Source: Coptodactyla brooksi
Lineage: Eukaryota; Arthropoda; Insecta; Coleoptera; Scarabaeidae
Length of the DNA: 27,986 nucleotides
Reading direction: 5' to 3'
Assembly (NCBI GenBank): GCA_033557675.1
Contig: JAWQRM010000159.1
Span: 1 to 27,986 of the forward strand
Shown one piece after another: positions 19,501 through 27,986 of this stretch. The notes beneath the pieces are model-generated. The model had not been told where the DNA came from. It ran no database searches and saw only the letters and a program-made list of their open reading frames with translations. The translations under genes were made by a program, and so were the position numbers. How positions within the stretch are numbered: position 1 is the stretch's first letter; each line of letters starts with the position of its first letter.

Positions 19501-22500
19501 TTTCCAGATTCATAGTTTAAAACCACTGTCATTTATAATTAACAGACAATATATAGTGGGCCTCTTTATACACACAATTATTTTATTTATAAATAAATGG
19601 TTAAAAAATATTAAGCGACACCTAATACACAAAAACTATAGCCATCAACTTGAATGCTACTCTTTCTAAACCTAAAATGTTCATAATGAACTGTTGAAGC
19701 ATATGATTCTTTGTATTTCATGATAGAGTAAATGTAATTGCTCGGGACTACTTAGGTCTTTTGCACATAGAACGTATCATAGACATGACAATGTTTAAAT
19801 AGACAATGAAGTGTAAAGTTAAAGTGCATGAGGTGTCAGCTGCATGAATTCAAATCTTCTACACATCTATGACGGTATGTTCCATGTACAGAAAGCCTTA
19901 GTCAACAGAACAGCAAAGAAATGGTCGCCACACAAGAAAGATATGTACAATATGATACTGAACAACAGTATCAGCTTAAAGAAAACTTACTTATAGAAAA
20001 CAAAGGTAGGCGAACGTATTTTAATATTTCGAAAACGTATCGCCTCCGATCGACTATATTTTGCATCACCCAACTGATAGCCGCCTGAAAAACCTGAAAT
20101 TCCGAGTCTACTCGTAACCTCTCCGAGGATAAAAATGTAATGAATTCGTCCTTGGGCAATTCATAAATTTCTTCTTCTTGGCATACTTCGGGAAAATGAC
20201 TTTCGATGTAACACATCGCTTCGTTCGCAAGATTCAACCAGTTGTGCCTTTCTGCAAACCTAACATTGCTATTAGTATTTTATTATCGCTTAAGAAAAAC
20301 CTTAGAGTCAGAAACATAAACTTTACCTGTAAATTCCTACAGCGTTAATAGGATGAAGTTCTTTGATTAAGAAATTGGAACAGCACAGCACGATCTCGTG
20401 CATCTCTAGCATATCAGCTGCAACCATCAGTTCTTGTACGTTGTTTTGGCTGATACATACTTTACCGGAATATATGAAATCTATTAAAGTCTCTAGCATA
20501 GTAGGTGATATGGCGTGCAATTCCACAGAATTTTGATCTTTTTCGCATAGACCACCGGTAAACATAGCTTGGAAATAATTACTACTAGCTGCCAGCACGG
20601 CTTTATGTGCCTAAAATAAAATTATCGCTTTATTTTCCTAATAAGTAAGGTAAATTTCAATGTGTTAATCTTTGATTACAAAATACTAAATGATTAATTT
20701 ATCACAAGTCGAAAAAATACACAACGTAAACACTTTAATACTGCCTTGTTCAATTGGCATCGAGACCAGTTTTCATTCTATCATTAGCAGAATAATATGT
20801 TGGAAGCTCATGTGCAAGGAAAAACAATAGAAGTAGAACTGAAAAAATTAGCCCAAACTAAACGTAGCAGATCTGGCTGGTCCCAACTGATCTCAAGTTA
20901 GGTATTCGAAAAAAAATAATATCAATCTTAAAGGTAATCAAACGTTATGCTATGGGACATTAAAAGAATGAAGAACTGGAGGAGAGAACATTTCAAAGAA
21001 CGAACTATGATAATAAAGAACAAGGATGTAGATCAAGGCTGTCCAACATAAAGCAAGCAGGCCGACATTTCTTGTGACCCGCTACAACATAATATAAATT
21101 TTATACTATAAAATATAGACATATGCCTAAAAAACGAAAATATACATAAGTGAGTCATTCCTACATCGATGACGAAATAAAATAACACATACATAGACTG
21201 TGACGAAACTGACCGCAATGAAGTTATTGGAGTTAATTGGAACATTGGAGATGTTACACGAAGAAAAATTTCAGCGGTATACAGGGAGTCTAGAAATGCT
21301 ATCGTTACGGATTATAGGAAAAACTAAAACAACAAACATCTTTTCAAAAAGTCTGACACTGATAACAAATGCAGTCTTGCCGTTTTTTGCAAAGTAGTAA
21401 ACATTCTCAAAGCAAAAAACTTATGATCAGTTAACAGTTAATTAATATGGAAACGGCATGTGACAGTATAGAAATGGTAGCAATAAAACTCTATAAAAAG
21501 GGGATAAATATTGAACCAATAGGACTGATATAGTCTACGTGCAAAATGTTACATGAATATTGTAAACAATGGACCTGCTGAGGACTCAGTGCTGCGGGTT
21601 AACCGCACCCCCACTTATCCAGATCCAGAGATCCCATCTGCCTTGAAAAAAATAGTTCTTGAACACACTAATCTTGAAGGACGCCATGCTTATAAGGCAG
21701 CTTGGCAAAATTTGGATGCTATAGATCTAGATGCATTTATTGGTCTGCTACTGCTCGCTGGGGTTTTCAAATCCCACAATGAATCAACACGAAATCTATG
21801 GGATGCACAAAAGGGCAGGAATATATTTCGAGCTGCTATGTCATTGGAGAATTTCAAAATGATATCGAGAGTAATTAGACTTGATAATCGTAAGACGAGA
21901 CATGAACGACGGAAACATGATAAATTGGCAGCCATTATAAACCTCTGGGACAAATGGGTAGAAATATTACCAAATGTTCGTGTGTTTGTGCGTATGGCGT
22001 ATGTGAATTTGTGTATTTGTTGTATATTTCTCGACAATTAAAAATTAAAAAACACTGGAAACATAAATTCGACGCACTCCGTGAAAAGTATTTCCACATT
22101 ATAACTTATGTAACCTTTATAAAAATACAGAAAATATTTAAACTATGCATATATTGTCTGTAACGTTGAAGTATGAAGTAATGATTTTTGTATTATCGTA
22201 AGAATAGAAAGCAAAAGAGGAATCTATTCAAAAGTGCAGCATATGTGCATAACTCATTTGCGCCATTGAATAGAATTCTGATCTGCAGATCAGAATTTGT
22301 TTGGCTGTCAAGCAATAAAGAAATACCCCTTTATCATACAGTGACTCTACATATAGTGATTATATATATTATAAATATAAAATATTTATATATTATAAAA
22401 AAAAGAGTTGACGCCATGCGAGGTCTCGAACTAACTCGCACCAGATGACAAAATACAGGGTGCGCGTCTTAACTAACTCAGCCACGGGGCTTCATGCTTT

Positions 22501-23879
22501 ACGAAACTTATCGAAGGTACTTATCAAAGAGCTGGTCAAATATTCAACTTTACACGCAAATTTCTCCAAAACGAAGACCTATTCATCCAAACCCTTTCAC
22601 ACTTTTTGTACCCTCGACCTCCTCTGTGAAATGAATTACAGCTCATTCAAAGTTGTATTTCGCAGTTGCCGGCATCTCCTTGTGAGACAATTGAACCACC
22701 ATGCCCAAAACTCAAAAAAAGGGGTAGATGCCAGTTGTGTCCAAAAACCGATAATAAAAGTTTAATTACCTGCCACAATTGTAAAAACTTTTTTTGCAAA
22801 AACCATGTAGTGCAAATTTGTAACAATTGTATGAAATAGATTACAATAATATAGAATATTAGTTTTTGTATCTATACTTTTAAGAATTTAATTTGTGTTT
22901 TCCTGTTGCCCAACAATATAGTTTTATAAAATAGTATAATGCTTTTTATTTAATATAACATAAATCCACGCATTGTCATTAACAGTACAAATTTTAATGT
23001 AAAAGTTACTGCAAGTTCTGTTCCATTTTTCCATAAATTAAAACTAAATACACAAAAATTAAAACACTTCGTGTCTTCTTTAATCAGACAGAAAATAAGT
23101 CAAGTAACAAAATTAAATTGATAGGTTTGATATGTTTTCCCAACTGAATGCTCTAGTAAATTAAATGTATGAGAGTTGTTTTTAAAGTATCATTTTGAAA
23201 TAAAAAAGAAACAAGTATAATTTTCTTTCCAGTTTTATTTTTATATGAAAGCCTGTACATTAAACCTGTAAAGACAAGAAGAAATCAAGCGGCAGACTTC
23301 TATGAAGAGGGGATTAAAAACTGGTTCTACGATAGGATAAGTGCCTTAATTATTGGCAGAAATTATGTAGAAAAATAAATTGAAGTACAGGCTTTCATAT
23401 AAAAATAGAATTGGAAAGAAAATTTACTTGTGCAGTAAATTTTGATTTAAAAATGGAATGAATGCTGAATATTTCTTAGAAGATGACGAGCTCACTGTGC
23501 ACCACAGCACATCAACAACCGATGACAAAGTCAATAAATAATTAAAACATTTCCTTTGTTGATATAATGCATATCAAAACTAAAATATCGATACGGTAGT
23601 CTAAATATTTCATAATAAAATATATTTAGATGGGCACAAGGTATACAAAGTGCAGCAAATTACCTTTATGACCTTTTCTCCAGCTATAATTTCCACATCA
23701 CAAAATCTAGAGTTCTGTCGGAGGGCATTAAGATTATCGAGGACCTTCAACGGATAGTCGCAACACGTTTCGTCCGTCTGGGATTGCAAGAAGTTGTTAT
23801 TTTTCATCGTCATATCGACGTTGCACTTGCTATTGATTCCTCTGAAGGGCGGAATTATTATATCCATTAGGAATTTCAT
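13510..23879 (-). CDS. IPP: BTB-BACK-Kelch protein, IPP-like
   Basis: Seven exons join in phase on the minus strand: 23879-23664, 20610-20327, 20259-19991, 16454-16220, 16153-15807, 14009-13792 and 13737-13510. They encode 598 residues (human IPP has 584). Residues about 30-140 are a BTB domain (NSRFCDVEIIAGEKVIKAHK, then VLAASSNYFQAMFTGGL). Residues about 145-250 are a BACK domain (GIYRFAERHNWLNLANEA). Six Kelch blades follow, with double-Gly signatures IYVIGG, IYVVGG, LYALGG, IYMVGG, LYVIGG and LYVIGG. LYALGGWVGNDIGGCIERYD and the last blade's TLDSVECYD are especially close to IPP. BTB-BACK-Kelch proteins usually bring substrates to Cul3 ubiquitin ligases; IPP was described as actin-binding. 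I chose the first ATG of the open exon (23879). Later in-frame ATGs at residues 5, 23 and 25 are possible starts. The frame stays open upstream without ATG, so a further 5' coding exon cannot be excluded. Another KLHL subfamily is possible but less likely. Confidence 0.85.
14010..15806 (-). other. Intron of the Kelch gene, no gene seen
   Basis: GT-AG intron between blades 3 and 4. It is AT-rich, with scattered homopolymers and the repeat-like segment at about 15020-15095 noted for 7502. No frame or RNA is supported. Confidence 0.5.
16700..17078 (-). pseudogene. piggyBac transposase fragment
   Basis: The minus-strand frame reads TPATRILLELSHDVL, then GYSGYTNNWYTIIELANKV. This matches the piggyBac catalytic-core block V-x-L-x3-LLGKGY-x3-DNFYTS-x-ELA. 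After a shift it continues TDIVGAMQ, a stop, then QGLCIPRNIEITSLKKQ, resembling the T-x-x-GT-x-NRKGLP-x3-K-x-KKG segment. The DN catalytic Asp is replaced by Asn in NNWYT. It lies in the same orientation inside an intron of the Kelch gene and is dead. Confidence 0.65.
17160..17850 (-). pseudogene. Non-LTR reverse transcriptase remnant
   Basis: The minus strand in order gives GEVKRAIKHLKGNKASGIDE-like sequence near 17760-17700 (after small shifts), EEQIPTDWRESIIC, then CENYHGISLLCTAYKILT, GEYQTRFRHGRSTTDQLF, and near 17370-17240 NIDIHNIFINFAQAYDT. These are reverse transcriptase blocks 0 to 3 in the right order, with FxQAYD standing for the first catalytic-Asp motif. Several frameshifts and stops make it inactive. 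It is related in type to the 5100-6090 remnant but is not the same segment. Confidence 0.75.
17851..19990. other. Remainder of Kelch-gene intron
   Basis: No supported gene. A 105-codon plus-strand frame at 19352-19669 has no recognisable motif. The stretch includes the (AT)n tract noted separately. Confidence 0.4.
18661..18685. repeat. (AT)n microsatellite
   Basis: About 12 uninterrupted AT units, preceded by a degenerate ACAT start. Confidence 0.9.
20611..21552. other. Part of the large 5' intron of the Kelch gene
   Basis: The GT-AG intron 23663-20611 separates the first coding exon from the BTB core. This left part shows no gene. The short frame at 21200-21397 has no recognisable family features, though it could be a decayed 5' part of the piggyBac copy that follows. 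Confidence 0.35.
21553..22839 (+). pseudogene. piggyBac transposase, interrupted by a SINE
   Basis: The frame 21553-21987 reads PDPEIPSALKKIVLEHTNLE, then LDAFIGLLLLAGVFKSHNES, LWDAQKGRNIFRAAMSLENF, and ERRKHDKLAAIINLWDKWVE. This is the N-terminal part of the piggyBac catalytic domain. Homology stops at about 21985. The conserved core with the catalytic Asp residues is missing. After about 400 unrelated bases and a SINE (22398-22686), the C-terminus resumes exactly at the SINE edge as IEPPCPKLKKRGRCQLCPK, then ITCHNCKNFFCKNH and ICNNCMK, stop at 22837-22839. The Cys/His pattern is the piggyBac cysteine-rich domain. It lies antisense to the Kelch gene, within its intron. Confidence 0.75.
22398..22686 (-). 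repeat. tRNA-derived SINE, third copy
   Basis: GTTGACGCCATGCGAGGTCT near 22408, GGCTTCATGCTTTACG, CTTTACACGCAAATTTCTCC and TTGTATTTCGCAGTTGCCGG near 22650 match the copy at 2821-3087 block by block. On the minus strand the B box is AGTTCGAGACC. It ends where the piggyBac C-terminal coding sequence resumes, so it inserted into that element. Confidence 0.7.
23210..23432 (+). mobile_element. Internally deleted mariner-type element
   Basis: About 50-bp inverted arms, with TTTTTATATGAAAGCCTGTA near 23237-23256 against its exact complement near 23385-23404, bracket 120 bases. Within them is the last part of a transposase: ADFYEEGI, a shifted segment, then GRNYVEK and TAA. Mariner transposases often end in an FYEEGI-x-GNYVEK-like sequence. 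The element keeps both ends and only the final 28 or so codons, as non-autonomous derivatives do. Confidence 0.6.
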
Positions 23880-23884
23880 ACGGG

Positions 23885-24590
23885 CTCTTCTGCTCCTCCT
23901 TATGAACTGGGGATTCAAAATAGAACTGACGACACACCCCGAGTGTTTACTCTTGTTTCTCGTATCTACACGCTGGAGACGCAACCGTTCATAATTCGTG
24001 CGTCAATAAACGCATTAATTAACATTCTCTACGTCCGCAAGCATCAGAAACTGCATCCAAACAATGTGATATGTCAAAATATCTTTTGCAAGTGTCAACA
24101 GGGAGATAGGCAGCCAAACTGATTTTGTACAGAAATACCAACGTGCTAACAATGCGATTCCGTCTTATTTTATCGATTGAAATTGCAAACGCCCAACGTA
24201 AACAACGTCCCACACAGACCCACACTTACTAAAATGGAGTGAAACGCTAAAAGAGGCTTACGTACGCCAGCACGAACAATGCCGTAATTGTTTTAATTTG
24301 TTAGATTATTTTAATTGTTCAGTCCACAACTGGGTTATCCACGAACATGTCATGCACTTCAAAGAAATTATATCCGTTAAAATTTCATAAATTTGTTATT
24401 CACGATAACAAATTCTATTGAATCATTCATTCTGTTAAAAAGTGATAGGAAACATACTCATTACTGATTAAATATTACAGTACAGTGACTTCTTCGAATC
24501 GCTGTTTATTGATAAAGTAATATTTTTTATTTTTTTTTCAAAAGTAAAATGTAAAGCATTAAGTTTAATGAAACTACAATTGACTTTTTC
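23885..24590. other. 5' flank of the Kelch gene
   Basis: The region upstream of the first ATG on the minus strand should hold the 5' UTR and promoter, perhaps near 24000-24300. I see no clear TATA or initiator element that I can defend. No other gene. Confidence 0.35.
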
Positions 24591-24594
24591 TGAG

Positions 24595-24871
24595 GGTCTC
24601 TCCCACTCTTCAGAAACTCAACCTCTTATTTCTCCCGTTGGAAACAACTGCACCCGCCGCCGATTTACGCTAAACGAGTATATTGCGTTATGTTTTCGTG
24701 CAAGGTGTGAACAATAGAAATTAACATTGTTATTCTTTATACTATTCATACTTTATAAGGAATTGTGACGCAATATACTCATTTAGCGAGAAACGGTGGT
24801 AGGGTGCAGTTGTTCGAGATTTTTCGAACGGCAGGAACAAGACCATGATTTTATGAAGAGTGGGAGAGACC
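24595..24871. repeat. Foldback repeat with about 95-bp arms
   Basis: GGTCTCTCCCACTCTTCA (24595-24612) mirrors TGAAGAGTGGGAGAGACC (24854-24871). AACAACTGCACCC near 24643 mirrors GGGTGCAGTTGTT near 24792. CGAGTATATTGCG near 24675 mirrors CGCAATATACTCA near 24769. The spacer of about 80 bases is AT-rich and non-coding. Confidence 0.75.
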
Positions 24872-24943
24872 TCCGGATAGCTCAGGTGCTTACAGCGTTC
24901 GCCGTGAAAGCAGAAGGTCGCAGGTTCAATGTCTGCTCGGAGG
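24870..24943 (+). repeat. tRNA-like sequence, probably a pseudogene or SINE head
   Basis: A 7-bp acceptor stem forms between CCTCCGG (24870-24876) and TCGGAGG (24937-24943) with one G-T pair. TAGCTCAGGTGC is an A-box/D-arm. The T-arm is GCAGG-TTCAATG-TCTGC, with a B box. The anticodon stem is imperfect; one alignment gives a GAA anticodon, but U33 placement needs a one-base insertion. It directly abuts the foldback repeat and shares its last bases. A functional tRNA is unlikely. Confidence 0.55.
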
Positions 24944-25002
24944 TCAATTTATTTTCTTGTTTAATAAAAAGTAATACGTTTTATTTTTAATTGTTTATTA
25001 TA

Positions 25003-26759
25003 CAGGGTGTGTAAAATTAGCGCATTTGCTACACGTGCGCCAGGCGAATATTATGCTAATGAGTAGTGTACCTTCTACCTAGGTTAGTTATTCCGTGAAC
25101 TACTATGTATAAACACAATTTATATGTAAGAAATAAATAAACGGAATTAAAATTATTTTAATTCTACAGTATACGTCAATTCAGACATTTAAACTTAATG
25201 TTAAAAATTACTTATTTTTGCATAACATAAAGATAACATTACAGTTTTTGACAAAGTAAATTAATTTTTGTACGTTTGTGTAGCAAATCAGCATCACTAA
25301 ATCTCTAAAGTTTATAATAAATGTTAAAACTGAAAACCATTTGTTTCTAAATATAACTGCAATCTACGGGGTATTGTTTGCATAACTCGCTCCAGCCTCT
25401 CAGGTGTAATTTCTAATTCTGCCGCATCAATTCTGTTTCTAAGCTCATCGACATTTTGTGGAGGTGTTGCATAAATTTTCTCCTTCATGAAACCCCAAAC
25501 AAAAAGTCGAGTAGATTGATATCGGGGGATCTTGCCCGCTATAAAATCCATAAATCCATCTGTTTGGAAAGTATTCATCTAACCATGTCCTTACGTTATG
25601 GGAAAAATGAGCAGGAGCCCCGTCATTCATAAAGAGCATGTTAGGTCGGATGTTCAACGAAACTTCATGAACAACTTTTTCCAAAACATTGAGGTACTCA
25701 TTAGCATTCAAACGATTTGGTAAATAAATTGGCTCAACAACAGTATGGTTTATTGTGCTCAACCATACATTAACGGAAAACCTTTGGTGACCAAACTGAC
25801 GACATTCGTGTGGGTTCTCTTCAGCCCAGTAGTGACTATTGTGTACATTAAAAACACCATCTCTGGTAAACATGCACTCGTCACTCCAAAGGATACGTCT
25901 TAAAAAGTTACCATCACCCTGAATTCTATTTAAAATGGTATTACAAAAATTATATCGGACAATGTTGTAATTTTCATAAAGAGGTTGAACTTTTGAGATG
26001 TTGTATGGATAAAGTAAGTTTTCTTGTAATACGGCATGAATAGTCTTGTTACTAGGAACGTTTAACATTTGAAACAACTGTCGAGTACTGGTAAAAGGGT
26101 TCTCTTCTACTGCATTTAAAATTTGCTCTTCCAGTTGTACAGTGCGCCTTTGTCTTTGGTCGACCAGCGTTTCTTCTTCTTACAATTAACGAACCAGTTT
26201 CGCGACGACGCTGATCCAGTCTTCGAAAGACATTTGCAGTTGGACGTCTGCGATTTTGAAATCGTACACCATGTTCTCGTATTACCATATAAGAGTCACC
26301 ATTTCAAAAACCATATACTATGTACATGTTGGCATACTCATTGAACGTAAAAACCATTTTGCAGAAAAACACGAAGTCAGAATTAATCCGATTTGTTAAT
26401 TGTCAAATTTGACAACATACGGGCGCTTAATACATGTATACACATTATTGCTGTACACTGTTGTCATATTCATTTTTTGTACAAAAATGTCAATAAAGAA
26501 ATGCTAAACATGCAATTTTAAGACAAAGAGGCAATATTTGCAAAAAATAACCTTTAAAATCTTTTTTTTATTTTAAATTGGAATATTAAGCCAAGAAATT
26601 ATTGGCTAATAAGGTTTATTAAAAGACTGAACATTCAGACTTTGAGGACCTCGTACAGACACACGAAGCGTGGTGTATTTTCGTATTAACATTTTCGAGT
26701 CAGAATTTTACAAGGTATGTCGTGATGTGTAGCAAATGCACTAATTTACACACACCCTG
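25003..26759 (-). mobile_element. Full-length mariner-family transposon, inactive
   Basis: The 1757-bp element begins CAGGGTGTGTAAAATTAG (25003) and ends CTAATTTACACACACCCTG (26759). Its inverted ends extend inward about 33 bp (to GCATTTGCTACAC) with a few mismatches. TA dinucleotides at 25001-25002 and 26760-26761 are the target-site duplication expected of Tc1/mariner elements. The transposase lies on the minus strand. The flanks identify an insertion rather than a rearranged fragment. Confidence 0.9.
25324..26288 (-). pseudogene. Mariner transposase, frameshifted
   Basis: The N-terminal frame (26288-26052) is Arg-rich and helix-turn-helix-like, ending RRRNAGRPKT. The catalytic part (26077-25445) holds LRRILWSDECMF (first catalytic Asp), FSVNVW and LFMNDGAPAHF (second Asp). 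The third frame holds RARSPD near 25540, with the third Asp about 34 residues after the second, as in DD34D mariners. It then reads VWGFMKEKIYATPPQNVDEL to ETNGFQF and a stop near 25324. At least three frame changes separate these parts, so no active enzyme is encoded. The fragment at 609-953 is of the same family. Confidence 0.85.
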
Positions 26760-26818
26760 TATAGATTATTGCATTACATAAAGCAATTGCACGATAAGGA
26801 ATTAATTTTACCTTTCTG

Positions 26819-27582
26819 TTACTTTCTCTTAAGAAAAAGTATTACATTCGCTGTCGAATGTAAAACTTTCTCGGCAAAGCGATGTCGAGATTTTGATGGA
26901 TCTTGAGGAATTAGGCTATTTGTAGCCTATCTATCCTATTTTTGGTGGTTGGTCTGTCTGTCCGTCCGTCCGCCCGTCAGTAAGTCGTTTAATTAATGCT
27001 ACATTAGACTAATTAAAACAATACGTTACATACAAGCTAATTATTATATAATCTGGTCACAATAAGGATTTCGTAAAAATTGTACATATGGTTTAGGTAC
27101 TTAACCTAAAATTCTTTTGATTTTTTTACAACTTTTTGCAACAAAATATATTTTTGTAATCTACATAGAATTGTGAGTAAAAAACCTTAGGGATAGTAAA
27201 TGCTTAAAATCAACAGTTCTCAAATTATAAGCATAATTGATAAAAATATAGCCCTATGGGTCAAGACGGTATTTCGTTCTTAATTTCGGATATTGCTCCC
27301 TTTAGAAAAAAATGTTTCGAATAAAAGTTGCATGACATCGAACTGTTAAGAATTTGAAACAGTGTTTGAATGTACAGGGTATGCGATTTATTCTAAAAAC
27401 TATCCAACTTCAGATTTTTAAATGGAACACCCTGTATATTATGATATTTTTAAAGTCCTTATTAGGCTTAAGGGCCACTTTAATTATTATATATCAGTTC
27501 TAAATCACACCATTTGGGCGTTATTTCATATTTTTGGAAAAAGATGACAGATACGAGTAGAAATTATTTTTACAATTTTTTT
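26819..27582 (+). repeat. Dispersed repeat, longer copy (partner at 6227)
   Basis: It shares its start, the GATGTCGAGATTTTGATGGA block and a GGTTGGTCTGTC(TGTCCGTCC) tract with 6227-6525, and ends with the block GGGCGTTATTTCATATTTTT. It also has a perfect short hairpin, TTACATTCG-CTGT-CGAATGTAA, near 26843-26864. No coding frame is seen. A mini-element at 27373-27436 sits inside it. Confidence 0.6.
27373..27436. mobile_element. 64-bp mini-element with TACAGGGT ends
   Basis: TACAGGGT at 27373-27380 mirrors ACCCTGTA at 27429-27436. The termini are as in the element at 1342-1420 and the mariner at 25003. Confidence 0.45.
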
Positions 27583-27814
27583 TATATTTAAACCAGGGGC
27601 AAGGTATCAGAAAGTCATGCACGATGTACCTCTTCTAGTTTTGCTTAGAAACTATTTATTTTCAATATTAAATAATTGAAAAGTGATAAACAAAAGTAAT
27701 AAACACTTAATTATTGTATAATCTAGATTCATACAAAATTTGTGCTGCTATTTGATGCGACAAAGTTAGTTATAAAAAAGTTAGTTAGTTAGTGATGTAC
27801 GAAATACAGTAATA

Positions 27815-27880
27815 CCCCGCTTAACGCTGTTAATGCGTGCACGCAATGTTGAGCGTTACGCGAATCAGCGTTAAGCGGGG
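27815..27880. mobile_element. Palindromic pogo-type mini-element
   Basis: CCCCGCTTAACGCT (27815-27828) is the exact complement of AGCGTTAAGCGGGG (27867-27880). The preceding CAGTAATA (27807-27814) gives a left end that looks like a pogo/Tigger terminus. The internal sequence repeats further GCGTTA-like units. Confidence 0.55.
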
Positions 27881-27986
27881 CACACGTGTTTAATCTTAAA
27901 AGTACGCGAACCGCTTGCACAAAACTTTATTGAGCAAAATACCTATTTTGTACTTTAAAGGTTTATAAGAAATACAATAAAGAACG
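27881..27986. other. Right end of window, nothing recognised
   Basis: AT-rich sequence with no frame or repeat I can support. Confidence 0.4.

Noticed and set aside
19352..19669. 105-codon plus-strand frame with hydrophobic stretches
   Set aside because: No family motif and no splice context. Hydrophobicity follows from AT-rich codons, and it sits in an intron of the Kelch gene.
21690..22037. 115-codon minus-strand frame
   Set aside because: Shadow of the piggyBac N-terminal region, which is coherent on the plus strand.
24019..24225. 68-codon minus-strand frame upstream of the Kelch gene
   Set aside because: No motif, and it overlaps the probable 5' UTR/promoter; not conserved-looking.
24870..24943. 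Functional tRNA gene
   Set aside because: Acceptor and T-arm are good, but the anticodon arm is imperfect, spacing needs an extra base, and it is fused to a foldback repeat.

Overview
The window is eukaryotic nuclear DNA, most likely from an insect or another arthropod. Its genes are split by GT-AG introns, from 51 and 57 bases up to about 4 kb. The non-coding DNA is AT-rich and crowded with decayed mariner, piggyBac, non-LTR and tRNA-derived SINE copies. I see no bacterial operon structure, rRNA, CRISPR array or intact canonical tRNA.

Layout. Positions 1-1430 hold a degenerate mariner-like element, a piggyBac tail and a mini-hairpin element. On the minus strand, 2108-1575 holds two spliced GC-rich exons encoding an Arg/Gly-rich C-terminus that I read as an Fmr1/FXR-type protein. 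A tRNA-SINE pair in inverted orientation fills 2543-3087. From 3779 to 11554 (+) I can splice six exons into one reading frame of 1040 codons. The frame runs from an unrecognised, partly coiled-coil N-terminal half into a pseudokinase and then a KEN domain, the IRE1/RNase L ribonuclease fold. It has no visible lumenal or transmembrane part. The kinase has HGN for HRD and EFG for DFG. By my alignment, two of the four RNase catalytic positions are also changed (Tyr to Phe, His to Ser). This is the most unusual gene here.

Tail to tail with it, a seven-exon BTB-BACK-Kelch gene runs on the minus strand from 23879 to 13510 (598 codons). It most resembles the actin-binding protein IPP. Its introns hold two piggyBac remnants, a non-LTR reverse transcriptase remnant, a SINE and an internally deleted mariner tail. 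The right flank (24595-27986) holds a foldback repeat abutting a tRNA-like sequence, a full-length but frameshifted mariner element with TA duplications and about 34-bp inverted repeats (25003-26759), a second copy of a repeat also found at 6227, and a palindromic mini-element.

No shared pathway links the genes. The Fmr1-like tail suggests an RNA-binding translational regulator. The KEN gene suggests a nucleotide-sensing or RNA-stress scaffold. The Kelch gene suggests a Cul3 adaptor or actin binder. All identifications come from reading translations and splice sites by eye; no search was run.
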